A stretch of 64,000 nucleotides of DNA from the NCBI GenBank assembly GCA_019638085.1, contig JAHBUL010000017.1, forward strand, positions 18,480 to 82,479, read 5' to 3'. Of the stretch, positions 54,504-63,898 are shown in pieces. This DNA is from Flavobacteriales bacterium (GTDB lineage: Bacteria; Bacteroidota; Bacteroidia; Flavobacteriales_F; PHOS-HE28). The notes below the pieces were generated by a model. The model saw only the letters and a program-made list of their open reading frames with translations, did no database searches and had not been told where the DNA came from. A program made the position numbers and the translations under genes. Each line of letters opens with the position of its first letter. Within the stretch, counting starts at the first letter, position 1.

Positions 54504-56347
54504 TGCCTGCGACGTTTGCTCACGAACTTCTTGTAATTGCCTTCGGTTGCGATCAGGTCTGCTTCGAGCATCCGCTTCATCACTTCGGGACGGGTGATGG
54601 TATCCGTCAAGTACTGCTCCATGCAGAGACTGGCGATGGGGGCGGCCCATGTTCCCCCGAAACCGGAATTTTCCACATAGACCGCGATCGCGATCTTCGG
54701 GTCATCCATCGGTGCGAAAGCGATGAAGACCGCATGGTCCTTGCCGTGCGGGTTTTGCGCAGTTCCGGTCTTTCCGCATACGGTGATGCCGGGAATGCGT
54801 GCTTGGCGAGCGGTTCCGCCGGCTTCGTTCACCACCTTGCGCATTCCTTCAACGATGGGCGGGAACCATTGATCGTCCACGAGGGTCTGGTGCCGCACCA
54901 CGCGTGGATTCAAGCTGTCCGGGTGACCGATGGCCCGCACCAAATGCGGATCATAGTAGTAGCCACGATTCGCGAAAATGGCTGCGAGATTCGCCATTTG
55001 CATGGGTACGACCAATACTTCGCCTTGACCGATGCTCAGGGAGTATATGTTGCTGAAGGCCCATGCATTCTCCCCATAGACGCGGTTGTAGTACTTGGTG
55101 CCGGGAATGCTGCCTCCTTTCACCGATGGAAGATCCAGCGCGAGCGGGTGACCGAAGCCGAAGCTCTCCATGTAGTCTTTCCAAATGTCCAGGCCCAACG
55201 CGGCATCCTTGAAGCGATTGGGCACCTTCCCCTGTTCGATCATGCGCTTGAAGACCTGGTAGAAGTACGGGTTGCAGGACATCTGTACCGCTTGCTCCAC
55301 ATTCTGGCAATTCGGGTGGTTGTGGCAGCCCACCAGCGATCGGTTGCAAACGAACCCGGTGTTCAGGTTGATAACACCTTCCTGCAAGGCAGCTGCCGCC
55401 TGCGCCAGTTTGAAGATCGACCCGGGTGGATACTGCGCCTGCAACGCCCGGTCGAAGAGCGGCGTTAATGAGTCCTGCTGGAGTTTTTTGTAGTTCGCGC
55501 TGCGCACTCGACCGACCAAAAGTTCGGGGTCATAACCGGGTGAGCTCACCAGGGCCAGCACTTCCCCGGTGCGTGGGTCCAGTGCTACGATGCTTCCTTT
55601 CTTATTGCGCATCAATTGCTCGCCCAACTTCTGCATCGGCAGGTCAATGCTGGTGTACAGGTTCTTCCCCGCGTAGGCCAGTGTATCGAACCGGCCTTCC
55701 TTGAAGGGGCCTTGTACATTGTTATGCACGTCCACCACTACGTACTTCACTCCACGCTTTCCGCGCAGGTCCTTCTCATAATAGCTCTCCAACCCGCCCA
55801 CGCCGATCACGTCTCCCGCTTTGTAGTAAGGGTCCTGCTCCACTTTGCGGGCATTTACCTCGCTGAGGTAGCCGAGCATATGTGCGCCCACATGGGGTGG
55901 ATAGGTGCGAAGCGTCCGGCTCTGCCCGTAAAAGCCAGGATACTTGTAGAGATGTACCGATATCGCGGCGTATTGCGAGGAGGTGATCTGACGCTCGAAC
56001 TCACTGGGTTTCCAAACGGAATAGTCGCGCGCCGTGCGCAACCGCTCCCGTACTTGATCGAGCGGTACATTCAGCAGTGTTGACAACCCCAACGTGTCGA
56101 GGTCTTTCACTTCGCGAGGCACCACCATGATATCGTAGACCGGAGTATTGGCCACCAATAATTCACCATGGCGGTCATAGATAAGGCCTCGTGAAGGGAA
56201 TACAGTGATCTTTCGTTCGCTGATGTCCGCGGCGCGGGCTGTCCAGCTGGTGTCCACCACCTGGATCCAGAAGAGCCGGAAGATGAATACAATGCAGATG
56301 AAGATCACCGCAGCGATCAACACGTATTTGCGCTCGTCGAGATTCAT
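54500..56347 (-). CDS. mrdA: Penicillin-binding protein 2
   Basis: This 615-residue class B PBP has one N-terminal membrane helix, a pedestal with NTPVYDIMVVPREV and a transpeptidase domain. The latter has the active-site SIFK (near residue 307), SCN in VQMSCNPYFYQ and KTG in VCGKTGTAQ (near 526). It cross-links peptidoglycan laid down by RodA. It overlaps both mreD and rodA by four bases. Confidence 0.95.
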   Translation of the reverse strand: MNLDERKYVLIAAVIFICIVFIFRLFWIQVVDTSWTARAADISERKITVFPSRGLIYDRHGELLVANTPVYDIMVVPREVKDLDTLGLSTLLNVPLDQVRERLRTARDYSVWKPSEFERQITSSQYAAISVHLYKYPGFYGQSRTLRTYPPHVGAHMLGYLSEVNARKVEQDPYYKAGDVIGVGGLESYYEKDLRGKRGVKYVVVDVHNNVQGPFKEGRFDTLAYAGKNLYTSIDLPMQKLGEQLMRNKKGSIVALDPRTGEVLALVSSPGYDPELLVGRVRSANYKKLQQDSLTPLFDRALQAQYPPGSIFKLAQAAAALQEGVINLNTGFVCNRSLVGCHNHPNCQNVEQAVQMSCNPYFYQVFKRMIEQGKVPNRFKDAALGLDIWKDYMESFGFGHPLALDLPSVKGGSIPGTKYYNRVYGENAWAFSNIYSLSIGQGEVLVVPMQMANLAAIFANRGYYYDPHLVRAIGHPDSLNPRVVRHQTLVDDQWFPPIVEGMRKVVNEAGGTARQARIPGITVCGKTGTAQNPHGKDHAVFIAFAPMDDPKIAIAVYVENSGFGGTWAAPIASLCMEQYLTDTITRPEVMKRMLEADLIATEGNYKKFVSKRRRQ

Positions 56348-56865
56348 CGTGACCGGATCTCCCGCGAAGTGAGTGCTTGGGCCAGCAAACAGAGGATGAG
56401 GGTGGCGGCGGCGCTCATGAGGGCACGAAGGAATGTTGTAAAGAAGTCATCGAACCGATACACTTCAACGAAGAAAAGCCAGAGATGGTGTAGCACCACC
56501 AGGACAGCCGCAAAGGTCATGTACCAAGTGAGGCCCATGTGCTGGACGATGGGGCGTTTATCATAGTCGTATCCGTCCCGTGGTGCCAAGATCCGGAGCA
56601 TCCAGATGCGCCCATACGCCATCACCACGCAAGCGCTCGTGTGCATGCCTGGAGTGCTGCTGAAGAAGTCCATCGCCAAGCCCAACAAAAAGCCCAGGAC
56701 CAAAGTGGCCCAAGGCGGAGTATCGAACGGCAGGGAAATGATGAAGAGCACATAAAGATATGGGACCACCCAGCCATGCGCCAGATCCAGATGGTCGAGC
56801 ACCAAGGCCTGCAGGAGCACCAGCAGGATGAAGGAGAGGATGTGGTTCCTTACCTTGGTGATCAT
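56344..56865 (-). CDS. mreD: Rod shape-determining protein MreD
   Basis: This 173-residue protein has five to six hydrophobic segments. Weak sequence conservation is normal for MreD, and the call rests on its position between mreC and mrdA. It overlaps mreC and mrdA by four bases each. Confidence 0.85.
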   Translation of the reverse strand: MITKVRNHILSFILLVLLQALVLDHLDLAHGWVVPYLYVLFIISLPFDTPPWATLVLGFLLGLAMDFFSSTPGMHTSACVVMAYGRIWMLRILAPRDGYDYDKRPIVQHMGLTWYMTFAAVLVVLHHLWLFFVEVYRFDDFFTTFLRALMSAAATLILCLLAQALTSREIRSR

Positions 56866-57689
56866 TGTAGTGGAACCTTCGTTTCAAGGGAGTCGCGTTC
56901 GGGCTTCAGCAGGTCGGTCACCACATGCACATAAGCTGTGCGGGTGAGGTCTTCGCTCAAGTGAACACGGATGTCATGGAAGTTGCTACCGGGGTCATCA
57001 TTCACCTCCATCACTATGCCCACCGGTACCCCAGGAGGGAATATGCCATCATTGCCACGGGTCACTATCGTATCACCCACTTCCAGAGGTACGTGGTTCG
57101 CCACATCCACCATCGAGGCCGTGCGTGGATCGTCCGTGTCCCAACTGAGCAAACCGAAATGCCCTGTACGTTTCAGCTGCACGCTGGTACGGAATTCGTT
57201 CCCAAGTACACTGGTGACCAAGGCGAAGTGCGGGCTTACATCGCGAACGATCCCGACCAGCCCGTTCACGCCGATCACCCCCATATCCGGAGCTATTCCG
57301 GCAAGTGATCCACTGCCCAGGGTGATGTAATTACGTTCCTTGTGCGTGGTGCTATTGATCACTTGGGCAGTGATGAACCTATAATACTGGGCCTGGGTGC
57401 TATCGTAGACCACTTGTGCACTATCGGCATGGCCGGGCACGCTATGCAGCTTGTTCCGCATCTCAGCCAAGGCTTGCGCCAACTGGCGGTTCACTGCACG
57501 CAGATCGGCGAACTCGGTCACCTCGTTGCGCCATGTATAGATCTGCCCTACTACGGCATTACTGCTGCTGATGGCCTGGGCACGCTGGTGCATGTTCCCA
57601 TTGACCAGCAACGAGATCGACACAGCCATCAGGGCCAGAAAAAGCAAGTTGTTGCGCTGTCGGAAGAGGAAGCGGAAAAGGTCGCGCAT
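56862..57689 (-). CDS. mreC: Rod shape-determining protein MreC
   Basis: This 275-residue protein has one N-terminal membrane helix, a coiled-coil region (about 60-105) and a beta-rich domain with ITLGSGSLAGIAPDMGVIG and a late GVPVGIVMEV. It is a periplasmic scaffold linking MreB to the elongation enzymes. It follows mreB by 20 bases and overlaps mreD. Confidence 0.92.
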   Translation of the reverse strand: MRDLFRFLFRQRNNLLFLALMAVSISLLVNGNMHQRAQAISSSNAVVGQIYTWRNEVTEFADLRAVNRQLAQALAEMRNKLHSVPGHADSAQVVYDSTQAQYYRFITAQVINSTTHKERNYITLGSGSLAGIAPDMGVIGVNGLVGIVRDVSPHFALVTSVLGNEFRTSVQLKRTGHFGLLSWDTDDPRTASMVDVANHVPLEVGDTIVTRGNDGIFPPGVPVGIVMEVNDDPGSNFHDIRVHLSEDLTRTAYVHVVTDLLKPERDSLETKVPLQ

Positions 57690-57709
57690 GGTGTGTCACC
57701 CGCTTTTCC

Positions 57710-58738
57710 CTACTCCCGCATAAGGAATTGGAACCTATCGATATTGCGAAGCGCGATGCCGGTACCACGTGCTACGGCCCGCAAGGGATCCTCGCTCACG
57801 TGTACGGGGAGCTTTGTCTTGATGCTGATGCGCTTGTCCAGTCCACGAAGTAGTGCTCCGCCACCGGCGAGATAGATACCTGTGCGATAGATGTCCGCGC
57901 TGAGTTCCGGCGGGGTGCTTTCCAATGCGCTGAGGATGGCCTCCTCGATCTTGCTGATGGATTTGTCCAGCGCTTGAGCGATCTCCGAATAGGTCACAGT
58001 GATCTCTTTCGGAATGCCCGTCATCAGGTCACGGCCGCGCACGGCATAGTCAGGTGGGGGTTCCTCCAACTCCACCAGTGCGCTGCCCACTTCGATCTTG
58101 ATCTGTTCCGCTGTGCGCTCGCCCACTAGGATGTTGTGCTGGCGCCGCATGTACTCCTCGATGTCATTGGTGAACTCATCACCGGCAACGCGGATGTTCT
58201 TGTCGCATACGATGCCACCCAGGGCGATCACCGCGATCTCCGAGGTGCCACCACCGATATCGATGATCATGTTCCCCATGGGCTCTTCCACGTCGATACC
58301 AATGCCGATCGCGGCGGCCATCGGTTCGTGGATCAGGTAGACCTCCTTTGCACCAGCGTGCTCGGCGCTGTCCTTCACCGCGCGCTTTTCCACTTCGGTA
58401 ATGCCGCTGGGAATGCAGATCACCATCCTGATGTTGGGGGTGAAGAGCTGCCTTCCGGGATTGATCATCTTGATCATGCCCTTGATCATCTCCTCCGCCG
58501 CTTGGAAGTCAGCGATCACACCATCCTTCAGCGGTCGAACGGTCTTGATGTTCTCGTGCGTCTTCCCATGCATTTGCATGGCCTGCCTGCCGATGGCGAT
58601 CACCTTGCCAGTGGTGCGGTCCTTCGCCACGATGCTAGGTTCATCAACCACTACTTTGTCGTTGTGGATGATCAACGTGTTCGCTGTGCCGAGGTCGATG
58701 GCGATCTCCTGGGTGAAAAAATTGTTGAACCAGCCCAT
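57710..58738 (-). CDS. mreB: Rod shape-determining protein MreB
   Basis: This 342-residue actin-like protein has phosphate-binding EIAIDLGTANTL, INDPxxx-like MINPGRQLFTP, IDIGGGTSEIAVI and the C-terminal LAGGGALLRGLD. It polymerises on the membrane to guide wall synthesis. The start at 58738 (MGWFNNFF) matches the family N-terminus; an ATG four codons upstream also exists. It lies eight bases after purH, so cell-shape genes may be co-transcribed with purine synthesis. Confidence 0.95.
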   Translation of the reverse strand: MGWFNNFFTQEIAIDLGTANTLIIHNDKVVVDEPSIVAKDRTTGKVIAIGRQAMQMHGKTHENIKTVRPLKDGVIADFQAAEEMIKGMIKMINPGRQLFTPNIRMVICIPSGITEVEKRAVKDSAEHAGAKEVYLIHEPMAAAIGIGIDVEEPMGNMIIDIGGGTSEIAVIALGGIVCDKNIRVAGDEFTNDIEEYMRRQHNILVGERTAEQIKIEVGSALVELEEPPPDYAVRGRDLMTGIPKEITVTYSEIAQALDKSISKIEEAILSALESTPPELSADIYRTGIYLAGGGALLRGLDKRISIKTKLPVHVSEDPLRAVARGTGIALRNIDRFQFLMRE

Positions 58739-58746
58739 GTTGGGAG

Positions 58747-60291
58747 TCAATGTTTGAAGTGTCTGTTACCGGTGATACACATGGCGATTTCGCGCTTATT
58801 GCAGGCGTCGATGCTGTCCCGGTCGCGGATGCTGCCACCGGGTTGTACGATGGCAGTGATCCCCGCGTTCGCTGCGATCTCCACGCAGTCGGGGAAGGGG
58901 AAGAAAGCGTCGCTGGCCATCACGGCTCCGTCCAGGTTGAATTTGAACTTACCGGCCTTGGCAATGGCCTGTTCCAACGCATCCACCCGGCTGGTTTGGC
59001 CGGTGCCGCTACCCAGCAATTGCTGGTCCTTCGCCAGGATGATGGCGTTGCTCTTGGTGTGCTTTACCAAAATGTTGGAGAATTCCAGATCGTGAAGTGC
59101 TGTGGTGGATGGACTCTTCTTCGTCACTATACGCATGTCTTCCGTGCGGTCCGTTATCCGGTCCGGAAGTTGGGACAATATACCGTTGAGTGCCGACCTG
59201 AATTTGCGGGGTGGCGGAATGACCTGCTTACGTTTCAGGATGATGCGGTTCTTTTTCTTCCGAAGGATCCCCAAGGCTTCAGGCTCATAGTCGGGCGCGC
59301 AGATGATCTCGAAGAATAGGTCATTGATCCCTGCGGCGGTGTTGGCATCGATGGTGACCGAGGTGATCAGCACGCCTCCAAAGGCGCTCACCGGGTCACC
59401 GGCCAAGGCCGCATCCCAAGCTTGTCTTAGGCTCGGGCGAATGGCAGCACCACATGCATTGTTGTGCTTGAGGATGGCAAAAGGCACACCCCCCAACAGG
59501 GCCAAGTCGTCGATAAGGAGTACCGCCGCATCCAGATCAAGCAGGTTGTTGTAGCTCAGTGCTTTGCCGTTCAGCCGATCGAACAAGCCATCCAGATCGC
59601 CGATGAAGCTCGCCGGCTGATGCGGGTTTTCACCATAGCGCAGCGGATGGGTCGGTTGGGTACCAAGCACAAGACGCTCTGAGGCCAACGGCTCATAGCC
59701 GCTGAACCAGCTATGGATGACACGGTCGTAATGCGCGCTTTCGGCAAAGCCGTAGGTGGCGAAAGTTCTGCGTTGGGCCAAGGTGGTGGCGCCAGCCTGT
59801 TCCGTAAGGATCCGCAAGGCTTCGGCGTAATGGCGCTGCGCCGGTACGATCAGCACATCATTGAAGTTCTTCGCCGCCGCGCGGATCAACGAGATACCGC
59901 CGATATCGATCTTCTCAATGATCTCCTGTTCGCTTCCACCGGCGGCCACCGTGTTCTCGAATGGATAGAGGTCCACGATCACCAGATCGATGGCTGGAAT
60001 GGCGTGTTCCTCCATCTGGGCCACATCGCTTTGGAGACCACGGCGTGCCAGTATACCCCCGAAGATCTTCGGGTGCAGTGTTTTGACACGGCCACCCAGA
60101 ATGCTCGGGAAGGCGGTAAGGTCTTCTACGGGTACCACAGGGATATCAAGGGCCTCGATGAAGCTGCGTGTACCTCCAGTGCTGTATAGTGTTACGCCCG
60201 ATCGGTGCAGTTCCCGTACGATCGGCTCCAGGCCGTCCTTGTCAAATACAGAGATCAACGCACTCTCAATGCGCTTTGTGTTTTCCGCCAT
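58747..60291 (-). CDS. purH: Bifunctional AICAR formyltransferase/IMP cyclohydrolase
   Basis: This 514-residue enzyme has an N-terminal MGS-like cyclohydrolase domain (ALISVFDKDGL, YSTGGT, GGRVKTLHPKI). A transformylase domain follows with LKHNNACGAA and SDAFFPFPD. It performs the last two steps of IMP synthesis. It is the first gene of the minus-strand cluster leading into mreB. Confidence 0.95.
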   Translation of the reverse strand: MAENTKRIESALISVFDKDGLEPIVRELHRSGVTLYSTGGTRSFIEALDIPVVPVEDLTAFPSILGGRVKTLHPKIFGGILARRGLQSDVAQMEEHAIPAIDLVIVDLYPFENTVAAGGSEQEIIEKIDIGGISLIRAAAKNFNDVLIVPAQRHYAEALRILTEQAGATTLAQRRTFATYGFAESAHYDRVIHSWFSGYEPLASERLVLGTQPTHPLRYGENPHQPASFIGDLDGLFDRLNGKALSYNNLLDLDAAVLLIDDLALLGGVPFAILKHNNACGAAIRPSLRQAWDAALAGDPVSAFGGVLITSVTIDANTAAGINDLFFEIICAPDYEPEALGILRKKKNRIILKRKQVIPPPRKFRSALNGILSQLPDRITDRTEDMRIVTKKSPSTTALHDLEFSNILVKHTKSNAIILAKDQQLLGSGTGQTSRVDALEQAIAKAGKFKFNLDGAVMASDAFFPFPDCVEIAANAGITAIVQPGGSIRDRDSIDACNKREIAMCITGNRHFKH

Positions 60292-60467
60292 GCCGGGCTA
60301 GGGTTGCGCAAGTTTACCAGTCCCCAGCGAAAGAAATCACTTGGCTTCTCACGGCTTTTCAGCCCGGTTACCAACAGGTTGAACACAACTCGTGGGGATA
60401 CTCGCCTCTACAAACGGACGTTCCATCGAATACGGAAGGACCCAAGGCGCCCTCCGCATCCACCGGA

Positions 60468-61148
60468 TCAGAAACGGAAGCCCACGCCCAGCAACACGTT
60501 CATTGCACCGGTAGCACTGTTCAAGGTGCTGAAGGAGACCTCGCCATTTTGGTCCACTGCGATGGATGAAGGGTCCACAAAAGTGGTCTTGCCGCTATGG
60601 AAGCGTTCTACACGGGCCTCTATGTAGCCCGAACCACCCAATGTCACCATTAAGCCGGCAGCCCAGCCGGTGCTCATCACAAAGTCGTTCGCGTTCCGCT
60701 CTTTTCTGAGCGCTTCATCCAAGCCTTCCACTGTCAACTTGCTCTGCGTGGTGAATTGGCGGAGTCCGGCCAATCCTTCAATGTAGGGACGGACCTTTCC
60801 TTTTGATGGACTGAGCCGCAGCAGGGTATGGTAGCTGAACACCTTGGCCTTCACGGCCAATCGGCCCTCCGTGGCCAACAGGTTGGGATCCGTCACCGGC
60901 ACCGTGCTCACGTCCTTGCCCATTTCAGCGTATCCAAAGGCCGCGCCGAACTGCAGCGGAAGCCTTCGCGAGGGTAGGGTCAAATGCCCTCCGACGGTGA
61001 ACATGTCCTTCCCCCAAGTCTCGGCGATTTCGCCCATTGGGATGCTCATGCCGATGGTGCCGCCGAGATCGCCTTCGTAACCTTTGTCTTGGGCCTTGGC
61101 AATAGGGGCTATCAGTAGCGTTGCAAAAAGGAGGTTGATGGCTCGCAT
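60468..61148 (-). CDS. Outer-membrane beta-barrel protein
   Basis: This 226-residue protein has a signal peptide ending IAKAQ, followed by alternating strands (LQFGAAFGYAEMG, KVRPYIEGLAGLR, GYIEARVERF) and a terminal LLGVGFRF typical of a small barrel ending in Phe. Function unknown. The 176-base gap to purH (60292-60467) shows nothing recognisable. Confidence 0.75.
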   Translation of the reverse strand: MRAINLLFATLLIAPIAKAQDKGYEGDLGGTIGMSIPMGEIAETWGKDMFTVGGHLTLPSRRLPLQFGAAFGYAEMGKDVSTVPVTDPNLLATEGRLAVKAKVFSYHTLLRLSPSKGKVRPYIEGLAGLRQFTTQSKLTVEGLDEALRKERNANDFVMSTGWAAGLMVTLGGSGYIEARVERFHSGKTTFVDPSSIAVDQNGEVSFSTLNSATGAMNVLLGVGFRF

Positions 61149-61209
61149 GGTGGTATGCTTTGGTGATCGGGATACCGATCCCGTGCCGATCTTCGCATCT
61201 TAGCGCCGG

Positions 61210-61656
61210 ATGGAGCTTTTCACCGAGTGGGCAAGTGCCGGATTACCTGCACTTTTTCTGGCCTGTTTTCTCGCGGCGACGATCCTGCCGTTCAGCTCGG
61301 AAGCCCTGCTCCTGGCCATGGCCTTGGGACCGTGGGGCACACTTCCGCTCCTGCTTACGGCGAGCATCGGGAATACGCTGGGGGGGATGACGAATTACGG
61401 CATCGGTCGCTGGTTGCCGGAGGGCAAGTTGATGCGTTGGCTGCGGGTGGACCCCTCCAAAGCGCAGCGTTGGCGAACGCTCGTCCAGCGGTACGGTTAC
61501 TGGTCCGCCCTACTGTGCTGGTTGCCGGTGATCGGTGATCCGATCGCCATCGCGCTGGGCCTCTTCAGGACCCCCGCATGGCCGGTACTGGTGCTGATGT
61601 TCATGGGCAAGGCGGTACGGTACGCAGTGCTGGTCGCTGCCGTGCGGGGGTGGTGA
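61210..61656 (+). CDS. YqaA-family membrane protein
   Basis: This 148-residue protein matches the YqaA/VTT-type layout: FLAATILPFSSEALLLAMALG, IGNTLGGMTNYGIGRWLP and RYGYWSALLCWLPVIGDPIAIALG. The family is related to DedA-like proteins and its function is not established. The ATG is the first in frame. The gap 61657-61788 carries a possible TAACTTG box (61734-61740). Confidence 0.8.
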   Translation: MELFTEWASAGLPALFLACFLAATILPFSSEALLLAMALGPWGTLPLLLTASIGNTLGGMTNYGIGRWLPEGKLMRWLRVDPSKAQRWRTLVQRYGYWSALLCWLPVIGDPIAIALGLFRTPAWPVLVLMFMGKAVRYAVLVAAVRGW

Positions 61657-61788
61657 GCTCTGACCTCGGGTCCCTTTCAGTGCTGAGGTTGGCCCAAGTG
61701 GGCAACATCGCTAACAATTTGTTCACACCCGCTTAACTTGGACCTCAAAGCGTTGCTTCAATTTGCAGTGCCGTTCAGAGGAACGAAA

Positions 61789-62475
61789 ATGACAAACGCT
61801 ATGGCCAAGAAGGTGTTGCTGGTGGACGACGAGGAGGATATCCTGGACCTTCTGCGCTACAATCTGGAACGCGAAGGCATACGCGTGTTCACCGCCAAGG
61901 ATGGACGCGAGGCCTTGAAGTTGGCCAGATCCGAAAGGCCCGATCTCGTGGTGTTGGACATCATGATGCCCGGCATGGACGGCGTGGAAGTCTGCGACCA
62001 ATTGCGAAAGACCGCAGGCATGGAGCGTACGTTGATCGTTTTCCTCACGGCGCGCACGGAGGATTATTCCCACATCGCCGGGTACGATGCCGGTGCGGAC
62101 GACTACATTAACAAACCGGTCCGTCCCAAGGTTTTCGTTTCCAAGATGCAAGCGCTCCTAAAGCGATCCGGCCAAAGCGCACAGGAAGATCGGGTCATCG
62201 AAGCGAACGGCATTCGCATGGACCTGGAACGTATCTCCGTAACTAAGGGCACAGAGGCGCTTCAGTTGCCGAAGAAAGAATTCGAATTGCTGGCGTTGCT
62301 AATGAGCAAGCCCGGAAAGGTCTTCCTGCGGGACGAGATCTATTCGCGGATCTGGGGCACGGACATTTTCGTGGGCGACCGCACCATCGATGTTCACATC
62401 CGCAAACTGAGGGAGAAGATCGGTGATGACCGCATCGGTACGGTAAAAGGCATGGGATACAGGTTCGAGGCCTGA
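61789..62475 (+). CDS. Response regulator, PhoB-like layout
   Basis: This 228-residue regulator has a receiver domain with VDDEED, phospho-acceptor Asp57 in LDIMMPG, FLTART and a NKPVRP loop. A winged-helix DNA-binding domain follows with DRTIDVHIRKLREKIG and VKGMGYRFEA. The start at 61789 is preferred because AGAGGAAC lies eight bases upstream; an ATG at 61801 is the alternative. It is convergent with the broken phosphate transporter-PhoU gene, which makes a phosphate-response role plausible but unproven. Confidence 0.88.
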   Translation: MTNAMAKKVLLVDDEEDILDLLRYNLEREGIRVFTAKDGREALKLARSERPDLVVLDIMMPGMDGVEVCDQLRKTAGMERTLIVFLTARTEDYSHIAGYDAGADDYINKPVRPKVFVSKMQALLKRSGQSAQEDRVIEANGIRMDLERISVTKGTEALQLPKKEFELLALLMSKPGKVFLRDEIYSRIWGTDIFVGDRTIDVHIRKLREKIGDDRIGTVKGMGYRFEA

Positions 62476-62494
62476 ACTCGCGGTTCTCAACCAG

Positions 62495-63888
62495 TCAACT
62501 CCTTCCCGCAAGCGCCTCGGTGACATTCATCAGGTGGTCGCCCACCTTTTCACAACTGTTGAACAGGTCGGAGTAGACCATCCCTGTCCGGATGTTGTGG
62601 TCGCCGCTCTCTATGTTCTTCAATTGCACGCGCCGCAACATGTTGCCTTGTCGATTGATGTTCTGCTCCGCCAAGATGGCCTCATCGCGTGCAAACAGGT
62701 CCTCGTCCGCCTCAAGGTTGCGGCCCATTACCTCAAAGGCAGTATCAAGCAGAGCGATCATGTCGAACAGGTCTTGGCGTTGTTCCGGAGCGAACCACAA
62801 CCGTTCATCGGTCTTGCGCTCCAAGGCCTTGCTCATCTGGAAGAGCACATCCCCCACGTTCTCCAAGTCCTTGGCAATGGATAAAAGGCCGCGGATGTGA
62901 GCGCTGTTGTCACGATCGCGCACGTCCGTGCCGGTGCGTGTGAGAAATCGGCCCACCTCCAGTTCCACCCGGTCCGTAACGGTCTCGTATTTCGCGATGC
63001 GCAGAAGTAGCACGGCACGGCCTTTTGTATCGATTTCCAACAACAGGTCGCGCACTATGCCCAGCATCCGCTGGCAGAGCTTGCCCAGTTTGAAGATCTC
63101 CATCCGGGCCTCCATCAACGAAAGCGCCGGGGCAACGGACATAATGGGGTCCTTGATGTACTCCAATCGGAATTCCTCGTCCGGAGCGTTGCGCACAGGA
63201 ACCATGCGGGTCGCTGCTTTTTCCACCCAGGGAACGAACTGCAATAAAACGGCCCCGTTGACCACGTTGAACGCGAAGTGCCGATAGGTGAGCGCCCATT
63301 TCAGGACGGAGGCATCGTTGTACGGGTCACCGCCATTCAACCGTTCGGTGACCCCGGCAATCCCTGCAAGGAAGGGCCTGGACAAGACCAACGCCCAAGC
63401 CACGCCGAACAACTTGATCAGCAAATGGGCACGAGCCGCACGCTTCGCCCAAGCGTTGCCCGCAAGCGCGGCGATATTGGCGGTGAAAGTTGTTCCGATG
63501 TTCTCACCGAGCACCGCGCCGCCCCGGTGGTATAACCGATGGTGCCGGCCTCGCAGAGCGCCACGGTGAGCACCACTGCCACGCCCGAGGATTGGATGAT
63601 GAGGGCCAATAGCGCACCGGTCGCGACGAAGATCAAGTTGGAAACAAGGCCAATGCCTTACAGGGACTGCAGGAAGCCCAGTGCGTCCGCAGTTGGCGGT
63701 GGTACATTGTCCTTGAGCAGGCCGATAGCGAGAAATAACAGTGCCGTGCCGACCAGCACGTTGCTCACTGCCTTGACCCGTGGGGCGCGCACGAACAACA
63801 GAGGCAGCGCCAAGCCCAGCAGGGGTAGCGCGATGTTCGGAAGTTGCAAGGCGGAGAAGCCGACCGCTGCGAAGAGAAGCAGCTTCAG
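62495..63888 (-). pseudogene. Sodium/phosphate cotransporter-PhoU fusion, disrupted
   Basis: Three pieces in two frames add up to one Na/Pi cotransporter with a C-terminal PhoU-like domain. The N-terminal piece begins near 63888 (CTG AAG CTG), where the ATG expected for an MKLLLF-type start is replaced by CTG. It continues with LPNIALPLLGLALPLLF and meets an in-frame TAA at 63658-63660. The same frame resumes with LLALIIQSSGVAVVLTVAL. It then loses phase near 63517-63531, where one missing base restores GGAVLGENIGTTFTAN and the rest of the transporter and PhoU domain, ending at 62495. The start, stop and frameshift lesions could be real decay or assembly error near a contig end. If functional, it would import phosphate. 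Confidence 0.7.
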
Positions 63889-63898
63889 TAGTGTCCGG

